Shown: one piece after another, positions 17,591 through 26,812 of the stretch
Layout of the letters: each line of letters starts with the position of its first letter
Numbering within the stretch: position 1 is the first letter of the stretch
DNA from: Thermoanaerobaculia bacterium
Lineage (GTDB): Bacteria > Acidobacteriota > Thermoanaerobaculia > Multivoradales > Multivoraceae
NCBI GenBank assembly: GCA_022822365.1
Contig: JAJEBV010000008.1
Span: 1-64,000 of the forward strand
Direction: 5' to 3'
Length of the DNA stretch: 64,000 nt
Notes under the pieces: model-generated
What the model was told of the DNA's origin: nothing
The model's input: only the letters and a program-made list of their open reading frames with translations
Databases searched by the model: none
Made by a program: the position numbers and the translations under genes

Positions 17591-19117
17591 ATGGACTCTA
17601 CTCACGCGCCGCCTTCCGTCGCCTGCAGGATCGGTTGGCAGTCCCCGGCGCCGGTACCCGAGGGCTACCGGTTCAACGCCTTTCTCGAGGCGAGCAGAGG
17701 CAGGCTGCAGGCACACGGCCTGGAACTCGCCGCGTTCTTCGAGGGCGGCCGATCTCCCGCCGCCGGTTTGCCCGACGACGCCATGCCCAGCCCGCTGGAG
17801 ATCGCCTTCCTGCCGAATATCCGCGCCCAGGTGGCGGCGATGAGCCGTTGCTTTCGCCACGCGATCGAGGAGCTCGGCTACCCGGCTCCGTTCCACTTCG
17901 CCTTCGCCTCGAAGGCCAACACGGCGGAGGAGATCGTCCGTTCGACCCTGACTGGCGGCGCCCACCACGAGATGTCGTCCGACGTCGACGTGGAGATCGC
18001 CCGCCGCATGATCCGGGCCGGCCTGCTACCGGAAGATCGGATGGTGCTCGCCAACGGTTTCAAGGGACCGGGCAGCGCCTACGCACGGAACCTGCTGGCG
18101 CTCCGGCGGGAACATCCGCGGGTGATGCCGATCCTCGAGGACGCCTCGGAACTCGGGAGTTTCGCCGACCGCGGCGTCGAGTTCGATTTCGGCATCCGCT
18201 TCAGGCGGCCGCGGGAGGCCGACGGCGCCGGCGACCGGGATTCGCGCTTCGGCATCGATGCAGCCGGCGTGAAACACCTCGCGGCGGAGATCGACCGGAC
18301 CCCCGGCTCGCGCTTCGTCCTGCTGCACGCGATGTTCGGGTCCGCCGGCTACGACGAGGACGATTTCGTCGCCGCCCTCGAGCCGGGCCTCGACCTCTTC
18401 GCCCGCCTCGGCCGCAACCATCCCCACCTCCGCTACTTCGACTTCGGCGGCGGCGTGCCCGGCCGAACCACCCTGGACGACGGCTTCGACTACGACCGCT
18501 TCGCGCGCCTCCTGCTGGAAAAGACGCTCGCGGTCTGCGCCCGCCGCGGCACGAGACCACCGGCGCTGATCGGCGAGTTCGGCCGCTACACCGTGTCCGA
18601 GCACGCGGCGCATCTGTTCGGGGTCATCGCGGTCAAGGCGAACGAGGCCGGACCTCCCTGGTATCTCATCGACGGTTCGATCATGACCTCGTTCCCGGAC
18701 ACGTGGGCGCTGGGCGAGCACTTCATCTGCCTGCCGCTCAACCACCTCGACCGTCCCTTCCGCCGCGTCCGCCTCGGCGGCATCACCTGTGACCGGGACG
18801 ACGTCTATCCTCCCCGCGGCAGCGTCGTGCCGCTCTTCCTTCCGCAGGTTGCCGCGGCTGAACTCGACGAAACGCCGCTGTACGTGGGCTTCTTCTCCGT
18901 CGGCGCCTATCAGGAGATGCTCGGCGGCGTGCGCGGCAGCAAGCACTGCGTCCTGCCCGAGGCGACCGAACTCCTGATCGACGACGGCGAGGACGGCGGC
19001 TTCGTCTGCGACGTCGTGCCCGGGCACACGACCGAGGACGTGCTCCACAACCTGGGCTACGGGCGAACAGCCCGCGTCGGGGCCCCACGGACGGCGGCGC
19101 CGGTGGCGTTGGTCTGA
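17591..19117 (+). CDS. Fold-type III PLP-dependent decarboxylase (arginine/diaminopimelate decarboxylase-like)
   Basis: Predicted PLP-dependent amino-acid decarboxylase of the alanine-racemase-barrel class. The 508-residue product starts at ATG 17591, preceded by AGGGG; an earlier in-frame ATG at 17573 would add six residues. FHFAFASKANT contains the probable PLP lysine (compare YAVKAN). FDFGGGVPG is the phosphate-binding glycine loop, GEFGRYTVS resembles the EPGR segment, GITCDRDDVYP resembles the GxxCDS.D catalytic-cysteine region, and FFSVGAYQEML matches the C-terminal GAY motif. It differs enough from SpeA, LysA and ODC that the substrate cannot be set; Y4yA-like enzymes are another option. 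No signal peptide. It heads the FG-GAP/TPR cluster, with the next gene only 3 nt away. Confidence 0.82.
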   Translation: MDSTHAPPSVACRIGWQSPAPVPEGYRFNAFLEASRGRLQAHGLELAAFFEGGRSPAAGLPDDAMPSPLEIAFLPNIRAQVAAMSRCFRHAIEELGYPAPFHFAFASKANTAEEIVRSTLTGGAHHEMSSDVDVEIARRMIRAGLLPEDRMVLANGFKGPGSAYARNLLALRREHPRVMPILEDASELGSFADRGVEFDFGIRFRRPREADGAGDRDSRFGIDAAGVKHLAAEIDRTPGSRFVLLHAMFGSAGYDEDDFVAALEPGLDLFARLGRNHPHLRYFDFGGGVPGRTTLDDGFDYDRFARLLLEKTLAVCARRGTRPPALIGEFGRYTVSEHAAHLFGVIAVKANEAGPPWYLIDGSIMTSFPDTWALGEHFICLPLNHLDRPFRRVRLGGITCDRDDVYPPRGSVVPLFLPQVAAAELDETPLYVGFFSVGAYQEMLGGVRGSKHCVLPEATELLIDDGEDGGFVCDVVPGHTTEDVLHNLGYGRTARVGAPRTAAPVALV

Positions 19118-19120
19118 CAG

Positions 19121-20875
19121 GTGCCGGTGTTCCGGAACGCCCCAGGCCCGGCGCTCACGCTCACCCTGGCAGCGGCCGTAATCGCTGGGTCGGTCGCTGC
19201 CGAGGAAGGAGCGCCCCTCTTCGTGGACCGGGCCTCCGAACTGGGCGTGGACTTCGTCCACGACAACGGCATGACCGGCGAGCTCTACTTCGCCGAGAAC
19301 ATGGGCGGTGGCGCGGCGTTGTTCGACGCGGACGGCGACGGGGATCTGGACCTCTACCTGGGCCAGGGTCACCGGCTCGCGCCGGACGGCGACTCGGCCG
19401 CAGCCGGCGGCGGCGCGGACGCCCCCCGCGACCGCCTGTACCGCAACGACCTGGACACCGGCGAACTCCGCTTCACGGACATCACGGAGGAGAGCGGCCT
19501 CGACGCCCGCGGCTACGGGATGGGCGTCACCGTCGGCGACATCGACAACGACGGCGACCCGGATCTCTACATCCTGAACCTCGGACCCAACGAGCTCTGG
19601 CGCAACGACTCCGAGCCCGGCTCGATCCGCTTCACGAACATCACTGACGGCAGCAACACCGCGGATCCCCGCTGGAGCGCCGCCGCCAGCTTCTTTGATC
19701 TCGACGCCGACGGACTGCTCGATCTCTTCGTGGGCAACTACGTCGAGTTCCGGGTCGCGATCCACAAGACCTGCAGCTCGCCACAGGGGCTTCGCGACTA
19801 CTGCGGCCCGAAGGCGTATCGCGACGAAGCGAACCGGGTCCTGCGAAACCGGGGCGGCGGCGTCTTCGAGGACTGGACGTTTCGCCTCGGGATCGGCGAC
19901 CTCAAGCGCCCGACCCTGGGCACGGTGGCGGCCGACCTGGACGGCGACGGCACGACGGACATCTACGTCGCCAACGACCAGAGCCCGAACGCCCTGCTGC
20001 TGAACGGGAGCGGCGCGTCCCTCCTGGACGACGCGGTCCTGGCCGGCGCGGCCGTGGACGCCGAAGGACAGCCCGAGGCGAGCATGGGGGTGCTCGCCGA
20101 GGACTTCAACGGCGACGGTCTCGTGGACCTCTTCATGACCCACCTCCAGCACCAGACGAACACGCTCTACCTCAACGAAGGAGACGGACTCTGGGACGAT
20201 CGCACCCGCCGCAGCGGCCTCGGGCAGGCAAGCTTCGTCTACACCGGCTTCGGCGCCGCCGCCCTGGACTACGACCTCGACGGGGAACTCGACATCTACG
20301 TGGCCAACGGCGCCGTCAAGCGGATCGAGGAGCAACTCCGGGCCGGTGATCCTCACCCTCTGAAGCAGCCCAACCAGCTCTTTCGCGGCTTCGGGAACGG
20401 CCGCTTCGAAGAAGTCCCGGGCTTCGAGCGACCGGCCGTGTCCGAGGTCGGCCGCGGCGTCGCCCGGGGCGACCTGGACAACGACGGCGACCCGGACCTG
20501 GTGGTCGTCAACAACGGCGGACCGGTTTGCCTGCTGATCAACGAGGGTGAGCCGGACGCCCGCGATTGGGTGGGCGTCGAACTCCGACTGCCGCCTGCCG
20601 GAGAGGCGGCGCTCGGCCGCCGCGCCCTGGGCGCCTGGCTGGGAGTCCTGGACGCAGGCGCGGCCCGGACCTGGCGCCGGTTTCACACGGACGGTTCCTA
20701 CGCCTCGGCCAACGATCCGCGGGTGATCGTCGCCGCCCCGACGGGCACACCCCCGACACTGATCGCACGCTGGCCCGACGGCGCCACCGAAACCTTCCAG
20801 ATCGCAGACTCCGGCAGCTACGTCACCCTCGTACGGGGCGAAGGCTCGCCGGCGACGGCGGACGCAACGCCATGA
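19121..20875 (+). CDS. FG-GAP/VCBS repeat protein with ASPIC/UnbV domain (CRTAC1-like), copy 1
   Basis: Exported beta-propeller protein of 584 residues, function unknown. A signal peptide (about 1-27) precedes several FG-GAP blades carrying calcium-loop motifs of the DxDxDGDxDL type (DADGDGDLDLY, DIDNDGDPDLY, DLDADGLLDLF, DLDGDGTTDIY, DLDNDGDPDLV). The C-terminal 70-80 residues form an ASPIC/UnbV domain (GAW ... SYASANDPRV ... WPDGATETF). The order matches the CRTAC1 family. The start is GTG at 19121, 3 nt after the decarboxylase stop. The stop overlaps the next gene's start (ATGA), so this and the TPR protein are probably made in a fixed ratio. The neighbourhood suggests joint action with TPR scaffolds outside the cytoplasm. 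Confidence 0.92.
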   Translation: MPVFRNAPGPALTLTLAAAVIAGSVAAEEGAPLFVDRASELGVDFVHDNGMTGELYFAENMGGGAALFDADGDGDLDLYLGQGHRLAPDGDSAAAGGGADAPRDRLYRNDLDTGELRFTDITEESGLDARGYGMGVTVGDIDNDGDPDLYILNLGPNELWRNDSEPGSIRFTNITDGSNTADPRWSAAASFFDLDADGLLDLFVGNYVEFRVAIHKTCSSPQGLRDYCGPKAYRDEANRVLRNRGGGVFEDWTFRLGIGDLKRPTLGTVAADLDGDGTTDIYVANDQSPNALLLNGSGASLLDDAVLAGAAVDAEGQPEASMGVLAEDFNGDGLVDLFMTHLQHQTNTLYLNEGDGLWDDRTRRSGLGQASFVYTGFGAAALDYDLDGELDIYVANGAVKRIEEQLRAGDPHPLKQPNQLFRGFGNGRFEEVPGFERPAVSEVGRGVARGDLDNDGDPDLVVVNNGGPVCLLINEGEPDARDWVGVELRLPPAGEAALGRRALGAWLGVLDAGAARTWRRFHTDGSYASANDPRVIVAAPTGTPPTLIARWPDGATETFQIADSGSYVTLVRGEGSPATADATP

Positions 20876-22857
20876 CCCCGAAGCGGGCGACCCGCTGTCC
20901 CAGGCGCGACGGGCCCACCGCCACGGGAGTCGTCGTCGCTGCCCTTGCCGCCGCCCTCGTGCTCGCACCTGGAGCGGGCAACGCCCAACCACAGCTCCAG
21001 CCGCTCGACCGGCCGCGTACCGACGACTACGAGCTACCCGTCCAGGAACAACTGCGAGCCGCCCGCGATGTGCTCGACCGTCTGCTCGAGGCGCCAGGAA
21101 CGGATCGCCTTCAGCTCGCGGCCACCTTCGGGCACATGGGCCAGCTCTACCTCGTCTACGACTTCTGGCGGATCGCGCGAACCGCGCTGAGCAACGCCGA
21201 AGCGCTCGACCCGACCGATGCCCGGTGGCCCTACTACCGCGCTATCGCCAACACGTACGACGGTAACGACGAAGCCACCGTCGCGGCGCTCGACCGCGTT
21301 CTCGGACTCGCGCCCGACGATCTCGCTGCGAGGACGCGTCGCGCCTACGCTTTGCTGGACCTTGGCCGCCTCGAGGAGGCAGCGGAGGAATGCCGCCGCG
21401 TCCTCGAACTCGACCCCGACAACTCGGCGGCCCTTGCCGGTCTCGGTCGTGTGGAGTTCGAGGCCGGCAGCTTCGAGCGAGCGATCGAGCACTTCACGAA
21501 GGCGCTCGCCGGACAGCCCGAGGGCTCCGCCATCCACCACCGGATCGGGCTCGCCCTGAGGCGTCTCGGACGCCGGGAAGAGGCGGCGGATCACCTGGCG
21601 CGGAACAGGCAAATCCCGATCAGCTACGCCGATCCGCTCTACTCGGCGATGCAGGCGCTCAATGTGAGCCGCAGGGCCATCTTCGCGCGCGGCGCCGAGG
21701 CGATGCGCACCGGTGAGCCGGCGCTCGCCCTCGCGGCGTTTGAAGCGGCGCTCCGCGCCTTGCCGGACGACCCCGAGACCCTCTTCAACGTCGCCATGGC
21801 TCTCATCGACCTCGGAGACAAGCCGGCCGCCGAGGAACGCCTGCGGGAGGCGATCGCCCTCGACCCCGAGTACCGGGAACCCCGCTTCAACCTGGCGCTG
21901 ATGCTGGCCGAACGGAATGACATGGAGGAGGCCGAACGCCATTTCCGGCGGGCAACGGAGATCGACCCGGACGACCTGGACGCCAGGACGCGGTGGGGCG
22001 ACGCGCTGGCCCGTCTCGGCAGGACGGACGAAGCGGTCGAGGTTCTCACCGCCGTCCTGGCGGTCGACGCCGCCCTGCCGGCGGCCCAGCTCGCCCTCGG
22101 CGCGGCCCGGCAGGCCGAAGGCAACGCGGAAGCGGCCCGGGAAGCTCTGAACCGGGTTCTGGAAGCCGCGCCGGGGGCTCCCCGGGAGCGGTCGGAGGCC
22201 CACTACCGTCTGGCGGCTCTACTGGAAGCGAAGGCCACGGAAACTGCTGGTATACCTCCTGCCGGCGACGACGCCGCGGAAGCCGAGTCGCACCTGCGCG
22301 CAGCCCTGGAACTGGACCCGGACTTCGCCGAGGCTCACGTCCTGCTGGGCCGCCTGCTCGGACGGCAGGAGCGCTTCGCGGAAGCGGCGGGCCGCTTCGC
22401 CCGGGCGCTCGTTCAGGACCCGTCCAACTCCGCGTGGCATCGGGACCGCGCGATGGCCCTCATCCTCGCCCGCCGCTACGCGGCGGCGCGGGGAGCGCTG
22501 GCGAGCGCGCGGCGCGCGGTCGCCAGCTCCGGCGACGCCGCGGCGGCAGCCGCCGAGCACCTCGACACCCTGCTGGCTCGCCTCCTCGCCGCCAGCCCGG
22601 ATGCTCAGGTCCGAAACGGTCGCGAGGCGCTCGCCATCGCGCAACGCCTGATGAGCGACCGGCCGACCATGGAGCACGCGGAAACGGTCGCCATGGCCCT
22701 GGCCGAAGTCGGCGAGTTCGACCGCGCCGCGGCGCTCCAGAGCCAGCTCATCGCCGAAGTCGAGCGTCAGGGCGGAGTGCCCACCGACGGCCAGCGGCGG
22801 CGTCTCGAGTCCTACCTGGCCGGCGAGCCGGTCCGCGAGCCGTGGTTCCAGCCCTGA
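20872..22857 (+). CDS. Exported TPR-repeat protein, partner of FG-GAP proteins
   Basis: A 661-residue protein with an N-terminal membrane/signal segment (about 19-40, ending GNAQP) and then an almost continuous array of TPR helices, with motifs such as ALDPTDARWPYYRAIA, LELDPDNSAALAGLG, LDPEYREPRFNLALML and LELDPDFAEAHVLLGRLL. At least ten repeats can be picked out. TPR arrays bind other proteins; the partner is unknown. The start ATG at 20872 overlaps the preceding FG-GAP stop (ATGA), and the next FG-GAP gene starts inside its 3' end. The start further upstream in this frame lies inside the previous gene and is rejected. Confidence 0.88.
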   Translation: MTPKRATRCPRRDGPTATGVVVAALAAALVLAPGAGNAQPQLQPLDRPRTDDYELPVQEQLRAARDVLDRLLEAPGTDRLQLAATFGHMGQLYLVYDFWRIARTALSNAEALDPTDARWPYYRAIANTYDGNDEATVAALDRVLGLAPDDLAARTRRAYALLDLGRLEEAAEECRRVLELDPDNSAALAGLGRVEFEAGSFERAIEHFTKALAGQPEGSAIHHRIGLALRRLGRREEAADHLARNRQIPISYADPLYSAMQALNVSRRAIFARGAEAMRTGEPALALAAFEAALRALPDDPETLFNVAMALIDLGDKPAAEERLREAIALDPEYREPRFNLALMLAERNDMEEAERHFRRATEIDPDDLDARTRWGDALARLGRTDEAVEVLTAVLAVDAALPAAQLALGAARQAEGNAEAAREALNRVLEAAPGAPRERSEAHYRLAALLEAKATETAGIPPAGDDAAEAESHLRAALELDPDFAEAHVLLGRLLGRQERFAEAAGRFARALVQDPSNSAWHRDRAMALILARRYAAARGALASARRAVASSGDAAAAAAEHLDTLLARLLAASPDAQVRNGREALAIAQRLMSDRPTMEHAETVAMALAEVGEFDRAAALQSQLIAEVERQGGVPTDGQRRRLESYLAGEPVREPWFQP

Positions 22858-24524
22858 TCGTTCTCGGAGCGGCGCTCGCCGTTCCCGCCCAGCAGCCGGC
22901 GGCGGGCGGCGGAATCCGCTTCGTCGACGCGGGCGACGCCTGGGGTGTCCACTTCCGTCACCGCAACGGCGCCGGCGGCGACTTCTTCATGATCGAAACC
23001 CTGGGCGGCGGTGTCGTCGCCTTCGACTACGACGGCGACGGCGACGACGACCTCCTGTTCGTGGACAGCGGCCAACCCGCGCCCTACGGCGGCGAACCGG
23101 GCACGACGACCCTGCTGCGCAACGACGGCGGCAGGTTCACGGACGTCACCGAGACCTCCGGTCTGCACCTCGACAGCTACGGCATGGGGGCCGTGGCCGG
23201 CGACGTCGACGGCGACGGAGACCCCGACCTCTACCTGACTGCCTTCGGCCCGAACCGTCTGTGGCTCAACGACGGCGACGGCAGCTTCAGCCCGGTGCCC
23301 GTCGATGGCGCCGCCGCCGACCCGTCCTGGAGCGCCTCCGCCGCTTTCGGCGATGTCGACCTCGACGGCGACCTGGACCTCTACGTGACGAACTACGTCG
23401 ACTTCGACTACGACAACAACAGGGTCTGCGGCGTGGAGGACGCTGGCCGCCGGAGCTACTGCCATCCGGACGTCTACGAGGACCTTCAGGACCGCCTCTA
23501 CCGCAACGAGTTCGCCGAGCAGGGGGGCGCGACCTTCACCGACGCGACGGCCGCCAGCGGAATCGAGGGCGCGCGCGGCGCCGGCCTGGGCGTCGTCATC
23601 ACCGATCTCGACGGCGACCGCCGGCCAGACATCTACGTGGCCAACGACATGGACGCCAACTTCCACTTCCTGAACCGGACCGCGAACGGTGCTCTTCGCT
23701 TCGTCGACGACGCGCTGCTCGCCGGCACCGCCCTCTCCCACCGCGGTCAGCCCGAGGCCGGCATGGGCATCGCCGTCGGCGACATCGACGCGAACGGCTT
23801 CGACGACCTCGTCGTGACCCATCTCGACCGGCAAACGAACGCTCTCTACTCGAACCGCGGCGACGGCGTGTTCCTCGACCGGCGCTTCGCCGCCGGGATC
23901 GCCGAGCCTTCGCAACCGTACGTCGGCTTCGGCGTCGACCTCGCCGACTTCGACCTGGACGGCGACCTGGACCTGGCAATCGCCAACGGCCACGTCCTGC
24001 ACGACATCTCCGAGCACGCGCAGGGTCCCCGCGAGACGTACGCGCAGCCCAACCAGATCCTCGAGAACCTCGACGGCCGCTTCCAGCCGGCGCCCGGCGC
24101 CGGCCTCTCCGCCGCCGGCGTCAGCCGGGGTCTGGCAACCGCCGACCTGGACCTGGACGGCGACCTGGACCTCGCCATCGCGAACTGCAACGGCCCCGCC
24201 GAGGTGTACGCGAACGAGAGCGACCGCCTGGGCGGCAGTCTCCGCGTCGATCTGTTCGACCGCGAGAGCGCGAACCGGCGCGGAATCGGCGCCGTGCTGG
24301 AGCTGGGCACGGAGACGGGAACGCAGCGCCGGGAGGTCCGCGCCGGTTCCTCGTACCTGTCGCGGAACTCCCTGACCCAGTCCTTCGGCGTGCCGTTCGG
24401 CGACGGCGCCGCGGCGCTGGAAGAGGCCGGCGCGGCCGTGAGTCTCGACGTTCTGTGGCCCGGCGCCGCGACCCTGCGGCTGACCGGCCTGCCGTCCGAC
24501 GCCAGGATCCGCGTCGTCCGCTGA
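22842..24524 (+). CDS. FG-GAP/VCBS repeat protein with ASPIC/UnbV domain (CRTAC1-like), copy 2
   Basis: A 560-residue exported beta-propeller, paralogous to the copy at 19121. The chosen GTG start at 22842 lies 16 nt inside the TPR gene and gives a compact signal peptide (MVPALIVLGAALAVPAQQ). Calcium-loop repeats are plentiful (DYDGDGDDDLL, DVDGDGDPDLY, DVDLDGDLDLY, DLDGDRRPDIY, DFDLDGDLDLA, DLDLDGDLDLA). The C-terminal ASPIC/UnbV domain shows RRGIGAVLELG and AGSSYLSRNSLTQSFGV. As with copy 1, function is unknown and extracytoplasmic location is inferred. Its overlap with the TPR gene argues for coupled translation. The earlier in-frame start near 21993 falls in the middle of the TPR gene and is not credible. 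Confidence 0.88.
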   Translation: MVPALIVLGAALAVPAQQPAAGGGIRFVDAGDAWGVHFRHRNGAGGDFFMIETLGGGVVAFDYDGDGDDDLLFVDSGQPAPYGGEPGTTTLLRNDGGRFTDVTETSGLHLDSYGMGAVAGDVDGDGDPDLYLTAFGPNRLWLNDGDGSFSPVPVDGAAADPSWSASAAFGDVDLDGDLDLYVTNYVDFDYDNNRVCGVEDAGRRSYCHPDVYEDLQDRLYRNEFAEQGGATFTDATAASGIEGARGAGLGVVITDLDGDRRPDIYVANDMDANFHFLNRTANGALRFVDDALLAGTALSHRGQPEAGMGIAVGDIDANGFDDLVVTHLDRQTNALYSNRGDGVFLDRRFAAGIAEPSQPYVGFGVDLADFDLDGDLDLAIANGHVLHDISEHAQGPRETYAQPNQILENLDGRFQPAPGAGLSAAGVSRGLATADLDLDGDLDLAIANCNGPAEVYANESDRLGGSLRVDLFDRESANRRGIGAVLELGTETGTQRREVRAGSSYLSRNSLTQSFGVPFGDGAAALEEAGAAVSLDVLWPGAATLRLTGLPSDARIRVVR

Positions 24525-24533
24525 CTTTGGGGC

Positions 24534-24547
24534 TAGCATCCCCAACG
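24534..24547 (+). promoter_or_regulatory. Putative -10 element upstream of second TPR gene
   Basis: TAGCAT at 24534-24539 is followed by 8 nt and the ATG at 24548. No Shine-Dalgarno sequence fits in this spacer. It suggests a leaderless or near-leaderless mRNA separate from the upstream genes. Confidence 0.35.
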
Positions 24548-26806
24548 ATGAGGGCCTCAGGCAAACGACTCGCCGCGCTCGCCCTGTCCGGCTTGATCGC
24601 CGCGAGTGCTGTGGAGGCCCAGGAAATCCCGCCCGCTCTGGGCGAAGCGATGGCACTCGTCGAGCAGGGAGACACCGCGGGAGCGATCGCCGCCCTCGAC
24701 GAACTGGTCGAGCAGCCCGGCGCACCCGGGATCGCCTTCGCCGCCCTCGGAGCGCTTCTGCTCGAGACGGGGAACGCGGAACGGGCGCTCGCCGTCCTGA
24801 CGCCCCTCGCCGACGGCGACCCGCCCGATCCCGCGGCCCTGTTCAACGCCGGCCGCGCGGCGGAAGCGTTGGGACGCCTCCAGAACGCCGCCTCCTACTA
24901 CCAGCGCTCGATCGAGGTCGAGCCGCTGTCGCCGGCGCTGCGCGCCCTGGGCATGATGATCGGACGCCTGGGTCGCGCCGGCGACGCCTACGAGTACCTG
25001 CGCTCCTGGGCCGAGGCCAATCCGAACGACCAGGACGCCCGACTGGCCGCGGCCTCCGGCGCCGTCGAGTTGCAGCGCCCGGCCGAGGCGGAGGAACTGC
25101 TCGAGGGCCTCGACCCGACCGATCCGCGGTCAAGGCTCCTGCGCGGTCGGATTCTCCTCCTGCGAGACGACCCCTGGGGCGCCCTCGCTGAACTGCGGCC
25201 GCTTGCCGAGGAGCCGCCACCGGTCCTCGAACCGAGCATTCGAAGCACACTGGCCGAGGCCTACCTGCTCGTCGGCGAAGCGGAAGGGGCCATCGAACAA
25301 CTGGAGCGCCTGGCGCCCGAGGATCCGGAACTGGTCGGCCGGCTGGCCCGGGCCTACTACCAGGCCGGCCGAACCGGGGAAGCGATCGCCGCTCTGGGCC
25401 CCTTCGTCGAACCGCTGGTGACCGCCCCGCCGCCGGGCGACGCACCGACGGCGCTGGCGCGTGAACTAACCTACGACTACGGGCGCTTCCTGCACGCCGC
25501 CGGGGAGCCGGATCGCGCGCTCCCGTTCCTCCGGCTTGCGGCCGACCTCGACCCGAACCTGGCCGAGACGTTCCAGATGCTGGGACAGGCACTGTCGGCA
25601 CTCGGCCGGACGGAGGAGGCGGAGACGGCGATCCGCCGCTACCAGGACCTCGCGGCCGGTTCGACCATCCTGACCGCGCCGGGCGACGCGGACCAGCGAA
25701 ACCTCGACGATCCGACCGGTCACGCCGTACGGCTGGCGCTTCAACGCGCCGGCAGCGGCGACGCGGACGGAGCCCTGGAGGACCTCGCCCGGGAGGGCCG
25801 GCTGGCGCCGGACGATCCGAGACCCGCGATCGCCGCCTCCTCCGTGCTTCTGCACGCCGGCCGCCGCGAGGAAGCGCTGGCGGCCGTGGAGCGGGCGCTC
25901 GACATGGCCCCGACGAACGCGGACGGGCTCTACCAGCGCGGCGCCGTCCTGATGGCGATACAGGAACCGGGCGAGGCCGAAGAGATGTTCCGGCAGGCGC
26001 TGACCGTCTCCCCGCGGCACGTTGCCGCGCTCTCCGACTTCGCCGTCCTGCTGATGAGCCAGGGGCGCAACGACGAAGCGGCCCGCCACCTTCGAAGAGT
26101 CCTCGAACTGCGGCCCGATGATCCTCTGGCGCAACGGCATCTCGACCAGTTACTGAACGAAACTCCCGCGACGGGAAGCGACGGCGGATCGGAAATCGAT
26201 CGTCTTCGCAGTTCCGTCGAACTCGATCCGGAGAATCCGGGCGCCTGGGCCCGCCTTGGGGAGGCTCTCCTTCTCGAGCGCAGCTTCCGCGCCGCGGAGG
26301 AGCCGCTCCGCCGCGCCGTCGAGCTTGATCCGACGAACGCAGGAGCCCGGATCGCCCTGGCTTCCGCGCTGTGGGAGAACAACCGCCCCGAAGAATCGCT
26401 GCTCCATGCCCGGGAGGCCACGGCGCTGCGGCCGGCCGATTCCGCGCCCCACCGTCTGCTCGGCGGCATCCTGCTCTGGCGCGGCGAGTACCTGGAGGCT
26501 ACGGAGTCGCTCGAGCGTTCCACCTCGCTGGCGGAGCCCGATGCCGAGCAGTTGCTGGAGCTCGCCCGGGCCTGGGAAGGCGCCGCCGGTGCGGAGCCAG
26601 GTCGAGCCGGGGAGCTGCTGCAACGGGCGGAGGCCGCCTACCGCCGGGCGACGGCGCTGGCGCCGGAACACAGCGAGGCGGTCTACGGCCTCGCCCAGGT
26701 CCTGCGACAGCTCGGGCGAACCGAAGAGGCCGGGGCGCAGATGGAGAGGTACCAGGCGCTCTACGACCGCGACCAGCGGGACGCGCGCGACGCTCCGCCG
26801 CGCTAG
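24548..26806 (+). CDS. Exported TPR-repeat protein, second in cluster
   Basis: A 752-residue protein with a clear signal peptide (about 1-24, MRASGKRLAALALSGLIA start, cleavage near VEAQE). The remainder is TPR repeats in at least two blocks separated by a more variable stretch around residues 295-390; motifs include YYQRSIEVEPLSPALRALG, ALDMAPTNADGLYQRGAVLM, LELRPDDPLAQRHLDQLL and AVELDPTNAGARIALASAL. Protein-binding scaffold, partner unknown. It follows FG-GAP copy 2 by 23 nt, which contains a -10-like hexamer, so it may be both cotranscribed and separately initiated. It converges on the sulfatase-like gene, with 6 bp between stops. Confidence 0.88.
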   Translation: MRASGKRLAALALSGLIAASAVEAQEIPPALGEAMALVEQGDTAGAIAALDELVEQPGAPGIAFAALGALLLETGNAERALAVLTPLADGDPPDPAALFNAGRAAEALGRLQNAASYYQRSIEVEPLSPALRALGMMIGRLGRAGDAYEYLRSWAEANPNDQDARLAAASGAVELQRPAEAEELLEGLDPTDPRSRLLRGRILLLRDDPWGALAELRPLAEEPPPVLEPSIRSTLAEAYLLVGEAEGAIEQLERLAPEDPELVGRLARAYYQAGRTGEAIAALGPFVEPLVTAPPPGDAPTALARELTYDYGRFLHAAGEPDRALPFLRLAADLDPNLAETFQMLGQALSALGRTEEAETAIRRYQDLAAGSTILTAPGDADQRNLDDPTGHAVRLALQRAGSGDADGALEDLAREGRLAPDDPRPAIAASSVLLHAGRREEALAAVERALDMAPTNADGLYQRGAVLMAIQEPGEAEEMFRQALTVSPRHVAALSDFAVLLMSQGRNDEAARHLRRVLELRPDDPLAQRHLDQLLNETPATGSDGGSEIDRLRSSVELDPENPGAWARLGEALLLERSFRAAEEPLRRAVELDPTNAGARIALASALWENNRPEESLLHAREATALRPADSAPHRLLGGILLWRGEYLEATESLERSTSLAEPDAEQLLELARAWEGAAGAEPGRAGELLQRAEAAYRRATALAPEHSEAVYGLAQVLRQLGRTEEAGAQMERYQALYDRDQRDARDAPPR

Positions 26807-26812
26807 GCGCGA

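Noticed and set aside
19300..20550. Repeated GACGGCGACG-type sequence that could look like tandem DNA repeats or a CRISPR
   Set aside because: The repeats are in frame and encode calcium-binding DxDGDxD loops; spacing is irregular and there are no unique spacers.
18026..20992. 988-codon minus-strand frame opposite the decarboxylase and FG-GAP genes
   Set aside because: Spans two real genes, repetitive VAV/GRE-type composition, no motif.
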